Below are positions 8,384 to 16,717 of a stretch of 37,622 nt of DNA, piece after piece. Source of the stretch: Nitrospira sp. (lineage in GTDB: Bacteria; Nitrospirota; Nitrospiria; Nitrospirales; Nitrospiraceae); contig JAHBWT010000040.1 of assembly GCA_019636815.1 (NCBI GenBank), forward strand, positions 1 through 37,622. The letters run 5' to 3'. The notes beneath the pieces were generated by a model. The model had not been told where the DNA came from. It was given only the letters and a program-made list of their open reading frames with translations, and did no database searches. The position numbers and the translations under genes were made by a program. How positions within the stretch are numbered: the stretch's first letter is position 1; each line of letters begins with the position of its first letter.

Positions 8384-8968
8384 ATGCTGAAGCGAGCAAG
8401 ATGGCGAGTATTTATTGGGCTGTTGGCATGGGTGACGTTTTCAGCCTCCAGCATCGAGCCGGTCATGGCGGCTGATACGGCACTGAAAGCGTCGCGGGCG
8501 ATCATCAAAACAAAATTCGGCGATATCGAAATTGAGTTCTATCCAGGTGTTGCGCCAAAACATGTGGAGAATTTTATTAAGCTCGCCAAGGACGGGTTTT
8601 ACAATGGAACGATTTTTCACCGCGTCATTCCTGGTTTTATGATTCAAGGCGGCGACCCTCATACGAAGGATACCCTCAACAAGGAGAAGTATGGACAGGG
8701 TGGGCCTGGTTACACGGTCAAGGCGGAGTTCAACGATATTCCGCACAAGCGCGGGATCGTCTCTATGGCCAGGGCGGCTGACCCGGATTCGGCAGGTTCT
8801 CAGTTCTTTATCGTCGTAGAAGACTCACGATTCCTGGATCATAAATATTCTGTATTTGGCCACGTGAAAAAGGGAATTGGGGTGGCCGACAAGATCGTCA
8901 ATTTGCCACGTGACGAGCGGGATAATCCAAAAGAACGTGTGGAGATGACGGTGACCATTGTGGAGTAG
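8384..8968 (+). CDS. Exported cyclophilin-type peptidyl-prolyl isomerase
   Basis: Cyclophilin that catalyses cis-trans isomerisation of prolyl bonds, probably in the periplasm. The 194 residues start with a signal peptide: basic KRARWR, a hydrophobic stretch VFIGLLAWVTFSAS, and a likely cut after VMA (about residue 29). The enzyme domain begins RAIIKTKFGDIEIEFYP and includes the active-site strand FHRVIPGFMIQGGDP and SAGSQFFI. The conserved Trp that binds cyclosporin is absent, as in many bacterial forms. AGGGGAGGG lies just before the ATG. It is 40 bp after rnc and may be the last gene of that operon or separately transcribed. Confidence 0.92.
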   Translation: MLKRARWRVFIGLLAWVTFSASSIEPVMAADTALKASRAIIKTKFGDIEIEFYPGVAPKHVENFIKLAKDGFYNGTIFHRVIPGFMIQGGDPHTKDTLNKEKYGQGGPGYTVKAEFNDIPHKRGIVSMARAADPDSAGSQFFIVVEDSRFLDHKYSVFGHVKKGIGVADKIVNLPRDERDNPKERVEMTVTIVE

Positions 8969-9165
8969 TAACGACTCGAGCACCGTGCAGTAGCGCACTG
9001 GTTCCTCCGGGCATCGCCCGATGGTGTCTTCTCCCGCCTCTTCCTGATTCCTTCCGTATTCTTGAAACTCCCTACTTTTGAGGAGTGGCTTTTGTGGGGT
9101 TTCCCACGAACCTGTTTGGCCGCTATCCTTAGCGTCACGTTCTTCGTTTCCTCAAAGGAGGGCTC

Positions 9166-9507
9166 ATGAACCTCATTGCGACGCGCCGCATGTATCGTCG
9201 AGTCTCAGCCGATTATCCAAGTTACTATCTCATGGGCCAGGTGCTGAAACGGTCGGTTATACGGGATATCTCCTTAAATGGAGTCCGTATTCAGTGCTGT
9301 TCGGATCCTCCATGCAACTCTTTGGTGATGGTGCGGCTCTGGTTGCCAGGTCAGGAAAACAGCCTCGATGTTGATCAGGCGATAGTGCGATGGGTGCGAG
9401 GGCAGGAATGTGGTGTCCAGTTTGTCTCTCTTTCAAACGAGGCAGATTTTCGTCTGGCTGTTCATATCGAACGGGTCTTACAACAGCAGCTCACGATTGC
9501 AGTCTAA
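9166..9507 (+). CDS. PilZ domain protein
   Basis: A single-domain PilZ protein of 113 residues, likely a cyclic-di-GMP receptor. The ligand motifs are present: two overlapping RxxxR sets within RRMYRR (residues 7-12) and DxSxxG as DISLNG (34-39). A beta-barrel pattern follows, ending GVQFVSL near residue 82. AAAGGAGGG lies about 8 nt before the ATG. The 197 bases before it (8969-9165) hold only a short stem GTGGG/CCCAC at 9094-9107 and no gene. The partner or output is unknown, since neighbours give no pilus, flagellar or polysaccharide context. Confidence 0.85.
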   Translation: MNLIATRRMYRRVSADYPSYYLMGQVLKRSVIRDISLNGVRIQCCSDPPCNSLVMVRLWLPGQENSLDVDQAIVRWVRGQECGVQFVSLSNEADFRLAVHIERVLQQQLTIAV

Positions 9508-9526
9508 CCTGCCGTAAAAACGCCGG

Positions 9527-10225
9527 TTAATGATGGTGCTTGCAGTCGGGGCCATGGGTGTGAACTTCAGTCGCTGGAGGCGGCAAGAAAGATTGCCCAG
9601 GTAGAAGGATGTGCCCCGGTTCATGCTTCTTCTTCAGATACGCCGCGATATCCGGATGCATCATCTTGACATAACCGATCAGCCCTCCCAGAAACCGGCT
9701 TGATTGAAAAGCATGCTCCGAAAATTCGGAGACAAACCGAGCCGCACGATCTAGGACTTCCAGCGCCTCCGATGATTCAGCAATTTGGTCGGGATTCTGC
9801 TTGTGAAACGCCTCGTACTCTTTCTTGAGGTGCTCGGCAAACACCGGCATGGGTGCAGCGGGGATATGCAGCGGACTCAGTGCGCGACGGAGCGCTTGCA
9901 GTGCCGCTATGATCTCAGTGTCCTGCCCATCCTTACGCCCTTCAAAGTAGCCGAAGGTGACGACTTCGATCAGGTTGAATAGGGCGACCGCTTTACGGCT
10001 TCCCGATTGGTCCAGCTCCAGATAAAAATTCCGCCGAACAGGCATGAATTGCGTGGCAAGTCGTTTTTGCTGATAATCGCTTCCACTATCAAGGTAGGTA
10101 CAATCGGCCGGACATGAGATCCTTGCCATTCTGTGCTCGCCACAGCAGGGGCTGCAGATCAACCCGTCGAGAGCCGGACACGGACGTTTGCCCTTTCGAT
10201 CGTGACAATGCGCACATGATCTCAT
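9527..10225 (-). CDS. Hypothetical protein with Cys-rich N-terminus and His-rich tail
   Basis: A 232-residue protein I do not recognise by name. The first 45 residues contain CAHC, CPAL, CSPCC and CPADC, a dense Cys pattern that suggests a zinc-binding head. The middle (about 55-205) is a soluble, mainly helical region with no motif I know. The end, HTHGPDCKHHH, is a short His-rich metal-binding-like tail. The ATG at 10225 overlaps the stop of the upstream beta-propeller gene by 4 bases, so both are one transcription unit. It converges on the PilZ gene with 19 bp between stops. Function unknown. Confidence 0.82.
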   Translation of the reverse strand: MRSCAHCHDRKGKRPCPALDGLICSPCCGEHRMARISCPADCTYLDSGSDYQQKRLATQFMPVRRNFYLELDQSGSRKAVALFNLIEVVTFGYFEGRKDGQDTEIIAALQALRRALSPLHIPAAPMPVFAEHLKKEYEAFHKQNPDQIAESSEALEVLDRAARFVSEFSEHAFQSSRFLGGLIGYVKMMHPDIAAYLKKKHEPGHILLPGQSFLPPPATEVHTHGPDCKHHH

Positions 10226-11205
10226 TTGTTGGCCCCTTCGGCTCCTGGTTTTGGAGGCGGAGGGATGAATCCATAGTCGGCGAGTGTGCGTTTCTCACCT
10301 TTAGATTTTGCCGAGGATGGAGTCTCCAATCCATTCATCTCGGCTGCATGCATGTAGTGATAGGGGACCAATATCAGGTTGTTCGCACGGTCGATGCCGA
10401 TATCGGCCGGGGCGGGGAGATGCTCGGCAATCACTTGGAATCGATGATCTCTGGTCATGCGCCACACTTTACCTTTTGTGAAATCCGACACATACATGTT
10501 GCCCCATCGATCGAAATCCACGCCACTCAGGTTTTGAAAGCGGCTGGTAAAAAACCCGTTTGGTTCCAATTCGGTCAGGTGTCCATCCTGGGTGATTTCA
10601 AGGATTTTACCTTTCTCCCAACTCACGGTAATAAGGTGGTTTGTCTTGGGGTGGATTGCAATCCCCGCAGGACCTGCCAGCCTGTCGTCATGAATCAGTA
10701 GGTCGACTCGATGATTGTCTGTCGGGGTGACGCGGTAGATTGAATTGGCCGTCTGATCCGAGACGTAGAGGAGACCGGTCGATGAAGCCGCCACGTCGGT
10801 CAGCGACACCTGAGCCTGGGAACGGGACGAGAATGACACTGTGGCGACGAGTTCTCCTGTCGTCTTATCGAAACCTTTCAATTGATCAAGGTCTGCAACA
10901 TAGAGTAGCCCTCCTGCGAGAGCCATCCCTTTGGGAGCATGCAAGGAAACTTCTGAGACACCGCCTTGTATGAACTTGAGGCTGGTGACCTTCCCCTCGG
11001 CATTCAGTTTTGTAATGAAGCCGTTGTTATCTCGGGCATCCGGTTCGCCATTGATGTTGGAGATGAAATATTCGCTGCCGGATGGGTCGCCCACGAAGCT
11101 ATTGGGAGACGCCAAGCCTGTGATCTGTGTTGCCTCGACGGGCAAAGCAAGGCTCGGCGTTAGTACCAAGAAGAGGAAAACTCGGTATGGGAAATGAAAA
11201 GGCAA
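10222..11205 (-). CDS. Secreted SMP-30/NHL-like beta-propeller protein
   Basis: A predicted exported beta-propeller of about 327 residues. Repeated blade-like units occur at roughly 40-45 residue steps: LTDVAASSTGLLYVSDQTAN, AGIAIHPKTNHLITVSWEKG, SGVDFDRWGNMYVSDFTKG and ADIGIDRANNLILVPYHY, as in SMP-30/gluconolactonase and NHL proteins. The N-terminus YRVFLFLVLTPSLALPVEA is a signal peptide. Start choice: TTG 11205 is preferred because a promoter-like element (11237-11266) overlaps the longer TTG start at 11247, and GAGGG lies about 10 nt before 11205. The longer form would add 14 residues. Substrate or ligand is unknown. Confidence 0.78.
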   Translation of the reverse strand: MPFHFPYRVFLFLVLTPSLALPVEATQITGLASPNSFVGDPSGSEYFISNINGEPDARDNNGFITKLNAEGKVTSLKFIQGGVSEVSLHAPKGMALAGGLLYVADLDQLKGFDKTTGELVATVSFSSRSQAQVSLTDVAASSTGLLYVSDQTANSIYRVTPTDNHRVDLLIHDDRLAGPAGIAIHPKTNHLITVSWEKGKILEITQDGHLTELEPNGFFTSRFQNLSGVDFDRWGNMYVSDFTKGKVWRMTRDHRFQVIAEHLPAPADIGIDRANNLILVPYHYMHAAEMNGLETPSSAKSKGEKRTLADYGFIPPPPKPGAEGANK

Positions 11206-11236
11206 CGAAGGGATACCCTCAATTGGACTGGACGCT

Positions 11237-11266
11237 ATCGTATCCAAGGGGTAAAGAGGCTGTCAA
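11237..11266 (-). promoter_or_regulatory. Sigma70-like promoter for the minus-strand propeller operon
   Basis: On the minus strand a perfect TTGACA (11261-11266) and TACGAT (11237-11242) are separated by 18 bp. The predicted transcription start near 11230 lies downstream of the TTG at 11247, which supports the shorter start of the beta-propeller gene at 11205. Confidence 0.45.
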
Positions 11267-11398
11267 GAAAGGATGGACAAGGGCAAGTTCCTGACGTCCG
11301 GCGCCCGAGATGTCGAGGGATCGAACGACGTTGACTTACCTAAAATTCCCCTGTTAAGTTGCGACATTTTTACTGGCCCATTGTGAATGGAGGACATT

Positions 11399-12259
11399 GT
11401 GTCCGCAAAACTCATCGATGGAAAAGCACTTGCCCAACAAGTCCGTGATCGATTGGCAAGGGAATCTGCTGAGCTGTTCGCTCAAAAATCAATTCGGCCT
11501 GGTCTTGCGACCATTTTGGTTGGAGACGATCCCGCCTCGCATGTGTACGTTCGGAACAAGCAAAAGGCTTGTGAAGTGGCAGGAATCCATGTCGACGATC
11601 ACAAGCTCCCCGCAAGCACGACGCAGGTCGAGTTGCTCGCGCTCATTGAGAAAAAAAACGCCGATCCCAAGATCCATGGGATCCTGGTTCAACTCCCCCT
11701 GCCGAAACACATAGACAGCAAAGTCATTCTGGAAGCCGTCTCGCCACTCAAAGACGCGGATGGGTTTCATCCGTACAATTTCGGGCGTCTCGTGGAAGGA
11801 CATCCCGTGTTCGAAGCCTGTACTCCGAAAGGCGTCATCAAGATGATTGAGTCTGCCGGAGTGACGATTGAAGGCAAGCGAGCGGTTGTGGTCGGTCGGA
11901 GTAATATCGTCGGAAAGCCGTTGGCGCTCATGCTTCTCCAGAGAAATGCAACGGTCACGATTTGTCATTCGAAAACGAAGGACCTCCCCGCAGTGTGCCG
12001 TGAAGCGGACGTGCTTCTTGTCGCGATCGGAAGGGCTAAATTTGTGACCGCTGATATGGTGCGTGAAGGGGCAGTTGTTATCGACGTGGGCACGAACAAA
12101 ACGCCGGAGGGCAAATTATGCGGCGATGTGGATTTCGACGCGGTCAGTCAGAAGGCCGGCTGGATTAGTCCCGTTCCCGGTGGAGTTGGTCCTATGACGA
12201 TTGCGATGTTGCTCGAGAATACCGTGGAATCCGCCAAACGGACAGCAGGAATGAAGTGA
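11399..12259 (+). CDS. folD: Bifunctional methylene-THF dehydrogenase/cyclohydrolase (FolD)
   Basis: FolD interconverts 5,10-methylene-THF, methenyl-THF and 10-formyl-THF with NADP. From GTG 11399 the 286-residue product begins MSAKLIDGKALAQQV, which lines up with E. coli MAAKIIDGKTIAQQV and places the catalytic lysine at K54, the same number as in E. coli. GGAGG at 11389-11393 sits 5 nt before it. The in-frame ATG at 11387 has no ribosome binding site. Other motifs are GILVQLPLPKH, the Rossmann motif VVGRSNIVGKP and PVPGGVGPMTIAMLL. It is followed by metF and panB, all using methylene-THF. Confidence 0.96.
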   Translation: MSAKLIDGKALAQQVRDRLARESAELFAQKSIRPGLATILVGDDPASHVYVRNKQKACEVAGIHVDDHKLPASTTQVELLALIEKKNADPKIHGILVQLPLPKHIDSKVILEAVSPLKDADGFHPYNFGRLVEGHPVFEACTPKGVIKMIESAGVTIEGKRAVVVGRSNIVGKPLALMLLQRNATVTICHSKTKDLPAVCREADVLLVAIGRAKFVTADMVREGAVVIDVGTNKTPEGKLCGDVDFDAVSQKAGWISPVPGGVGPMTIAMLLENTVESAKRTAGMK

Positions 12260-12269
12260 GGGATCGGTC

Positions 12270-13157
12270 ATGAGCCGAGAGCCACAGCGCCTAATCAATG
12301 TTCTCAACCGAGGGACGTTCGCGGTCACAGTTGAATATAACCCTCCCAAGGGGACGAACATCTCCTCCGTTCTGGAAAATGCCAAACAGTTGGTGGGGCG
12401 TGTCCATGGAGTCAATGTCACCGACAATACCGCCGCCGTGGTTCGTGCTGGGTCGCTCCCGGTCTGTCGCTTGCTGTATGAATTAGGCCATGACCCAGTG
12501 ATGCAGCTGACGTGCCGTGACCGCAATCGGATCGCGATGCAGTCGGATTTGATGGGCGCGCACATGTTGGGGATCAGGAATATCCTATGCCTCACGGGTG
12601 ATTATCCGACGATCGGTGATCATAAGGAGGCCAAGCCGGTCTACGACCTTGATTCGGTACAGGTCATGCAGCTCGTGCAGGGGCTGAACAACGGCCATGA
12701 TATGGCCGGGCACAAACTGGACGGCGCCACGGCGTTCACGATCGGTGCGGCCGTCACGCCGGAGGCTGATCTGGTGGGACCGGTGTTGGCGAAGTTCGAA
12801 GTGAAAGTGAAAGCCGGCGCCCAGTTTTTCCAGACCCAAGCGATTTATAATCCGGAAGTCTTCGCCAGTTTCATGAAACAGGTGCGGCCGTTCAAGGTGA
12901 AGGTGCTTGCCGGGATATTGGTGTTGCGAAACCATAAGATGGCGGAATTCATGAATGCCAACATCCCCGGTATGTCGGTGCCGAAAGAGATGATCGATGA
13001 ACTCAAGGCTGCCGGAGATCGGGCTGAAGATGTCGGAGTCGAGATCGCAGTGCGATCGATCAAGGCGGTGCGACCTCATTGTGACGGGGTACATATCATG
13101 GCGATCAAAGCCACCCATCGCTTGGCCGAGATCATCACCAAGGCGGAATTAGGCTGA
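12270..13157 (+). CDS. metF: Methylenetetrahydrofolate reductase, catalytic domain (MetF)
   Basis: Flavoprotein that reduces 5,10-methylene-THF to 5-methyl-THF. The 295-residue TIM-barrel protein has the N-terminal strand FAVTVEYNPPKG (E22 corresponds to the catalytic Glu), HGVNVTDN (about 46-53), the folate/FAD strand IRNILCLTGDYP (about 107-118) and GAQFFQTQAIYN (about 182-193). GAGGGAT precedes the ATG and folD ends 10 bp upstream. No C-terminal zinc/Cys domain is fused to it. Such a domain occurs as a separate small gene at 16153-16437 on the other strand, which suggests a MetF-MetV type two-part enzyme (inference). Its stop overlaps panB by one base. Confidence 0.93.
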   Translation: MSREPQRLINVLNRGTFAVTVEYNPPKGTNISSVLENAKQLVGRVHGVNVTDNTAAVVRAGSLPVCRLLYELGHDPVMQLTCRDRNRIAMQSDLMGAHMLGIRNILCLTGDYPTIGDHKEAKPVYDLDSVQVMQLVQGLNNGHDMAGHKLDGATAFTIGAAVTPEADLVGPVLAKFEVKVKAGAQFFQTQAIYNPEVFASFMKQVRPFKVKVLAGILVLRNHKMAEFMNANIPGMSVPKEMIDELKAAGDRAEDVGVEIAVRSIKAVRPHCDGVHIMAIKATHRLAEIITKAELG

Positions 13158-13945
13158 TGACGGTTCTCGAATTTCAGCAATATAAGAAAGACCGGAAGAA
13201 GCTCGTCGTGGTAACGGCCTACGATGCGCTCTTCGCTCGCATCGTCGAGCAAGCAGGAATTCGGGTGATCTTGGTGGGGGATTCTCTAGGAGTCGTTGTA
13301 CAAGGAAATCTCAATACGCTGACCGTGACGATAGAGGACATGCTGTACCACACCAAGCTCGTGACTGGTGCCGTGCAGCGTTCTCTGGTGATTGCTGACA
13401 TGCCATTTATGTCCTATCAGGCGAGTACGGAAGATGCTGTGCGAAATGCGGGTCGTTTGTTACAGGCCGGAGCTGCCGCAGTGAAGCTCGAAGGTGGCGC
13501 CGTGATGGCCGATCGAATCAAGGCCATGACGAGCATCGGGATTCCTGTCATGGGCCATCTCGGTATGACACCACAATCAGTCCATGCGCTAGGCGGCTAC
13601 AAGGTCCAAGGCAAAGTCGAAGATCACGCGTCGAAGTTATTGGAAGATGCGAAGGTTCTTGAAGCGGCTGGGGCCTTCGCGCTCGTGTTGGAGGCGGTGC
13701 CCGCCGATCTGGCAAGGAAAATTACTCAAGCTCTTTCGATTTCCACTATCGGTATCGGAGCGGGCCCGCATTGTGATGGGCAAGTCCTGGTGATTTATGA
13801 TTTGTTGGGACTTTTTGACTCGTTCGTCCCCAAGTTTGTGAAGACCTACGCCCACCTGAAGGCCGATGCGCTTCAAGCGCTCGGACGTTATAAAGAAGAA
13901 GTCGAACAGGGAAAATTTCCCTCGGATTCAGAAAGCTACCATTAG
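13157..13945 (+). CDS. panB: Ketopantoate hydroxymethyltransferase (PanB)
   Basis: PanB transfers the one-carbon unit of methylene-THF to 2-oxoisovalerate, the first step of pantothenate and CoA synthesis. The 262-residue protein shows VVTAYDALFARI, the metal-binding positions D42 (GDSLG), D81 (ADMPF) and E112 (KLEGG), and catalytic E179 (LVLEAVP). HLGMTPQSVHALGGYKVQG (134-152) is a strong family signature. Start ATG shares one base with the metF stop (TGATG). The folD-metF-panB order groups three users of methylene-THF. Confidence 0.96.
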   Translation: MTVLEFQQYKKDRKKLVVVTAYDALFARIVEQAGIRVILVGDSLGVVVQGNLNTLTVTIEDMLYHTKLVTGAVQRSLVIADMPFMSYQASTEDAVRNAGRLLQAGAAAVKLEGGAVMADRIKAMTSIGIPVMGHLGMTPQSVHALGGYKVQGKVEDHASKLLEDAKVLEAAGAFALVLEAVPADLARKITQALSISTIGIGAGPHCDGQVLVIYDLLGLFDSFVPKFVKTYAHLKADALQALGRYKEEVEQGKFPSDSESYH

Positions 13946-14026
13946 GCTGATTTCATCGGTCCTTCCGACGTTGTTTCTCCCTAGTCAAGGTAGGCCTCCC
14001 GAATGGTCGTGGTGTTGCACCACCAA

Positions 14027-14055
14027 AAGCGGGGGAGACAGGTTTGCCTCCGCTT
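14027..14055 (+). other. Hairpin after panB
   Basis: AAGCGGGGG (14027-14035) pairs with CCTCCGCTT (14047-14055), 8 of 9 matching, across an 11-nt loop. A smaller perfect stem GTGGTG/CACCAC occupies 14009-14023. Together they fill much of the 148-bp gap between panB and the next gene. There is no T-run behind them, so intrinsic termination is not well supported. Confidence 0.3.
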
Positions 14056-14093
14056 GGTAGAGTCACCGGAATGCCTCGTAGGCTGAAACACTG

Positions 14094-14870
14094 ATGGACT
14101 GGCTTGAGTGGCTGTTGAGCAGAGAATTGCGCCAGGTCGTGCTACAGCACGACTTGTTCATTCCACTGCTGTTTATCGTGAGAGTCCTGGCAATGACGGC
14201 GCTGGAGTGGGTCGTTCCGGCTCGGGAAGTGCCCTATCGAACACTGCTTGCCCTGGATATAGTCGGAGCCGCGCTGGTCGGCTATTTGATGATCCCTGCC
14301 GCTCGCTATCTCAGTGAGATGATCGTGATTCACCCGGTTCTTCCGGAAGCCGTCCTCACCTTGCCAACGGCGATGCTATTTGCTTTCTATTACCTCGTGG
14401 GCGATTTTGGGGCCTACTGGGTTCATCGGCTCTTGCATCTCACTCCCTTCTGGAGAATGCATAAGTGGCACCATTCTCCGACCACCATGTACTGGTTGGC
14501 CGGCTATCGCACATCGCTTACCCAGTTGGTCTTCTTCAACCTGCCATGGATGTTTGCGTCCTCTTTATTCGGTATGGCTCCTTGGTGGATGTATGTGCTG
14601 GCGTTGTCCTCCCATATGGTGCTGAACGACTGGATGCACATGAACCTGACCTGGCGTTCGAATTGGTTGGAGTGGATATTGGTGACACCGCGCTATCACC
14701 ATATTCATCATAGTTGTGATCTGGCCCTCTCCGACACCAACTTCGGCGTAACATTCAGCATATGGGATCGGTTGTTCGGAACCTATACCGATCCGGACCA
14801 GGTAAAGGAACCTCTCTCGTTCGGGATTGGCGAAAAGGTTCCGTTGATCCGTCTCGTTGCGGGATTCTAA
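14094..14870 (+). CDS. Fatty acid hydroxylase/sterol desaturase family membrane protein
   Basis: A 258-residue integral membrane di-iron enzyme of the fatty acid hydroxylase superfamily. Hydrophobic segments lie near 21-40, 50-70, 88-108 and 142-175. The three histidine boxes are H111/H115 (HRLLH), H123/H126/H127 (HKWHH) and H202/H203/H205/H206 (HHIHH), with extra H174 and H182. This set binds the di-iron centre that hydroxylates or desaturates lipids with O2. The substrate (fatty acid, hopanoid/sterol or carotenoid) cannot be told. ATG 14094 has only a weak ribosome binding site. It converges on apaH with 12 bp between the stops. Confidence 0.85.
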   Translation: MDWLEWLLSRELRQVVLQHDLFIPLLFIVRVLAMTALEWVVPAREVPYRTLLALDIVGAALVGYLMIPAARYLSEMIVIHPVLPEAVLTLPTAMLFAFYYLVGDFGAYWVHRLLHLTPFWRMHKWHHSPTTMYWLAGYRTSLTQLVFFNLPWMFASSLFGMAPWWMYVLALSSHMVLNDWMHMNLTWRSNWLEWILVTPRYHHIHHSCDLALSDTNFGVTFSIWDRLFGTYTDPDQVKEPLSFGIGEKVPLIRLVAGF

Positions 14871-14882
14871 CCGGTCGAAGCA

Positions 14883-15689
14883 TCAGCACCTCGAATATCC
14901 GTTCACCTGAAAAACGGCACGATCCTCCAGGCGAACGGCTGTCAATTGCCGACCCCAGACACAGCCGCTATCGATAGCGAGCAGGTTTGGCTCGATATGC
15001 AAGCCGAGTGCTGCCCAGTGGCCGGTGATGATTGTGGCGTCGGCGTTGCGGCGGCCGGGGATCCGAAACCAGGGGGTGAATCCTGAGGGGGCATTCTCCG
15101 GTGTCCCGGAAAAATTCGACATCTTTCCGGTCGGTGTGCAAGTTCTGAGTCTGGTCAACACATGCGCGATGCTTACCAGCCGGTCCATTCCTGTGAGCGA
15201 AGGCCTCCACGGTGGAATCGGATTCTGAAAGATTGCCCGGAGTAAGGCTCGATAGTCGGGCCCTGACAGCGCAGTTTCCACGTCTCGCGTAAATTGCACC
15301 GTGTCTGTTATCGTCCATTGTGGGAGCAGTCCTGCATGGACCATGAAGAACCCATTCTCGTGGTGATGCAGCGGCTGTTGTCTGAGCCAAACGAGTAACT
15401 CGTTCCGGTCAGGAGCCACCAGCACATCCTGAATCGTATCTTTCGGTCGTGGTGGCACGATACCTTCTGCAACGGCCAACAGAAACAAATCGTGGTTCCC
15501 GAGCACAACCTGTACGGCCGGTTCAATCTGCCTGAGATAACGAAGGACGCTGAGAGATTCGGGGCCTCGGTTGACGAGGTCGCCGACGAACCAGAGCCGA
15601 TCGATGCGAGGTTGGAATGTGATGCGGTCGAGTAAGTTGCGGAGAGAGTTGAAGCATCCTTGAATGTCGCCGATTGCGTACGTGGACAT
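14883..15689 (-). CDS. apaH: Symmetrical diadenosine tetraphosphatase (ApaH)
   Basis: Metallophosphatase that hydrolyses Ap4A to two ADP and can remove Np4 caps from RNA. The 268-residue protein starts MSTYAIGDIQGCFNSL, with GDIQG as the first metal motif, then FVGDLVNRGPESLSVLRYL (about 34-52) and VLGNHDLFLLA (about 62-72), and a late ITGHWAALGLH. The Gln in GDIQG, instead of His, is common in this family. It lies 27 bp after queF on the same strand and is the last gene of a queF-containing unit. Confidence 0.93.
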   Translation of the reverse strand: MSTYAIGDIQGCFNSLRNLLDRITFQPRIDRLWFVGDLVNRGPESLSVLRYLRQIEPAVQVVLGNHDLFLLAVAEGIVPPRPKDTIQDVLVAPDRNELLVWLRQQPLHHHENGFFMVHAGLLPQWTITDTVQFTRDVETALSGPDYRALLRAIFQNPIPPWRPSLTGMDRLVSIAHVLTRLRTCTPTGKMSNFSGTPENAPSGFTPWFRIPGRRNADATIITGHWAALGLHIEPNLLAIDSGCVWGRQLTAVRLEDRAVFQVNGYSRC

Positions 15690-15716
15690 GTTCCGGAGCG
15701 AGACAGGAAAAGCCAG

Positions 15717-16133
15717 TCATGGATACTTTGCTTCGATCTTGCTCGACAACCCGCCTCGCGCCGTAAATGTGCCCGTGACTTTTGCCCAGACAGGCTGGCA
15801 GGCTTGTACGACATCCTGGAGGATGCGATTCACGGCGTTCTCGTAGAAGATACCCAGATTGCGATAGGCGTGGATGTACATTTTGAGTGCCTTCAGTTCA
15901 AGGCATTCTGTATCGGGCATGTAGTGCAGCGTAATGGTCCCGAAGTCAGGTAAATTGGTCTTGGGGCAGATCGCTGTGTATTCTGGAATCTCGATCGTGA
16001 TCTCATAGCCCTTGTACTGATTCGGGAATGTCTCAATCTCAGGTAACGGAGCCGTGATTCCGCTCTTTGCATGCGCATGGTTATAGCCAAGTTTTGTTGT
16101 CCGGAATCTCCTGTTCGACGTCTTACCGTTCAT
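15717..16133 (-). CDS. queF: NADPH-dependent preQ0 reductase (QueF, short form)
   Basis: QueF reduces the nitrile of 7-cyano-7-deazaguanine (preQ0) to preQ1 for queuosine in tRNA. The 138-residue single-domain (YkvM-like) form has the nucleophile C56 and D63 in EYTAICPKTNLPDFG and the NADPH-binding motif ELKALK (79-84). At the position of the usual FHE motif this protein reads FYEN (Y97, E98), so the conserved His is a Tyr; variants like this occur, but the effect here is untested. It is followed by apaH and preceded 19 bp upstream by the MetV-like gene. Confidence 0.93.
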   Translation of the reverse strand: MNGKTSNRRFRTTKLGYNHAHAKSGITAPLPEIETFPNQYKGYEITIEIPEYTAICPKTNLPDFGTITLHYMPDTECLELKALKMYIHAYRNLGIFYENAVNRILQDVVQACQPVWAKVTGTFTARGGLSSKIEAKYP

Positions 16134-16152
16134 GTCTGATCCGCCTGACTCT

Positions 16153-16437
16153 CTAGAGTTGTTTCATCCATTCCGTTTGACCAATCTTCTCCAATTCAAT
16201 GTAAAGCGAGACCCATGGGCATTGCATCTCGGGATAGACTTCGCAGAAACCACCTCTGCGGATACCGCCACAAGGGCCGTGTGCCATAAATTTTGGACAC
16301 TCGGCCTTGAGTGAATCGTTGGGAATCGGCGGACGCTTGTGAACTCCGCCGACGTGGGCACCGGTATCATCTTCGCCTGGGATGAGAACACGTCGTGGCA
16401 TGAGTTGCAGTGTAAACGGAATGTGGTTGATCGGCAA
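16153..16437 (-). CDS. Stand-alone MTHFR C-terminal domain protein (MetV-like)
   Basis: A very small protein (94 residues from TTG 16437, or 82 from ATG 16401; neither has a clear ribosome binding site). Its core ECPKFMAHGPCGG followed by CEVYPEMQCPWV matches the Cys-rich domain found at the C-terminus of some methylenetetrahydrofolate reductases and in MetV, the MetF partner of acetogens. The four cysteines C47, C56, C65 and C73 are intact and could bind zinc or an Fe-S cluster. The metF catalytic gene is 3 kb away on the other strand without this domain, so a two-part MetFV enzyme is a reasonable inference. It probably shares a transcript with queF and apaH. Confidence 0.75.
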   Translation of the reverse strand: MPINHIPFTLQLMPRRVLIPGEDDTGAHVGGVHKRPPIPNDSLKAECPKFMAHGPCGGIRRGGFCEVYPEMQCPWVSLYIELEKIGQTEWMKQL

Positions 16438-16687
16438 TCTCTAAACATGAATTGTTATGAGAGATTGAGACGGTTTCGTGAAGGGCTCGCATTTTTGCTA
16501 ATAACTTGGTTGGGGCGAATGGCCTATTTCACTATTTTTGATCTAGGCCTTCTTTCGGATACCTTGGGCCCTCTTTGAAGTTGCTTTGATTTTCCTGGCG
16601 TTATACTATCTTAACAGTGCTTGAGCGAAATTTGTGATAGAGGTGAGGAGTATTGAGTTACGGGTAAGAGGAAGGACTAAGCAAAGA

Positions 16688-16717
16688 TTGACAGTCTTTT
16701 TTCGGCTTTGCTAGGAT
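16688..16717 (+). promoter_or_regulatory. Sigma70-like promoter for the oxidoreductase operon
   Basis: TTGACA (16688-16693, perfect -35) is followed after 18 bp by TAGGAT (16712-16717, 4 of 6 with the key A and final T). It predicts a start near 16724 and a leader of about 135 nt. The alternative TTGCTT/TATACT at 16581-16607 has a short 15-bp spacer and a longer leader. Confidence 0.45.

Noticed and set aside
16164-16448. Second minus-strand frame overlapping the MetV-like gene
   Set aside because: The other frame carries the conserved CPKFMAHGPCGG and CEV motifs, so this one is a shadow.
16521-16549. GGCCTA/TAGGCC inverted repeat considered as a terminator
   Set aside because: Only 6 bp with a 17-nt spacer and no T-run; recorded only as part of the control region.
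16339-16578. 79-codon plus-strand frame in the control region
   Set aside because: It overlaps the MetV-like gene start, has no ribosome binding site and no recognisable sequence.
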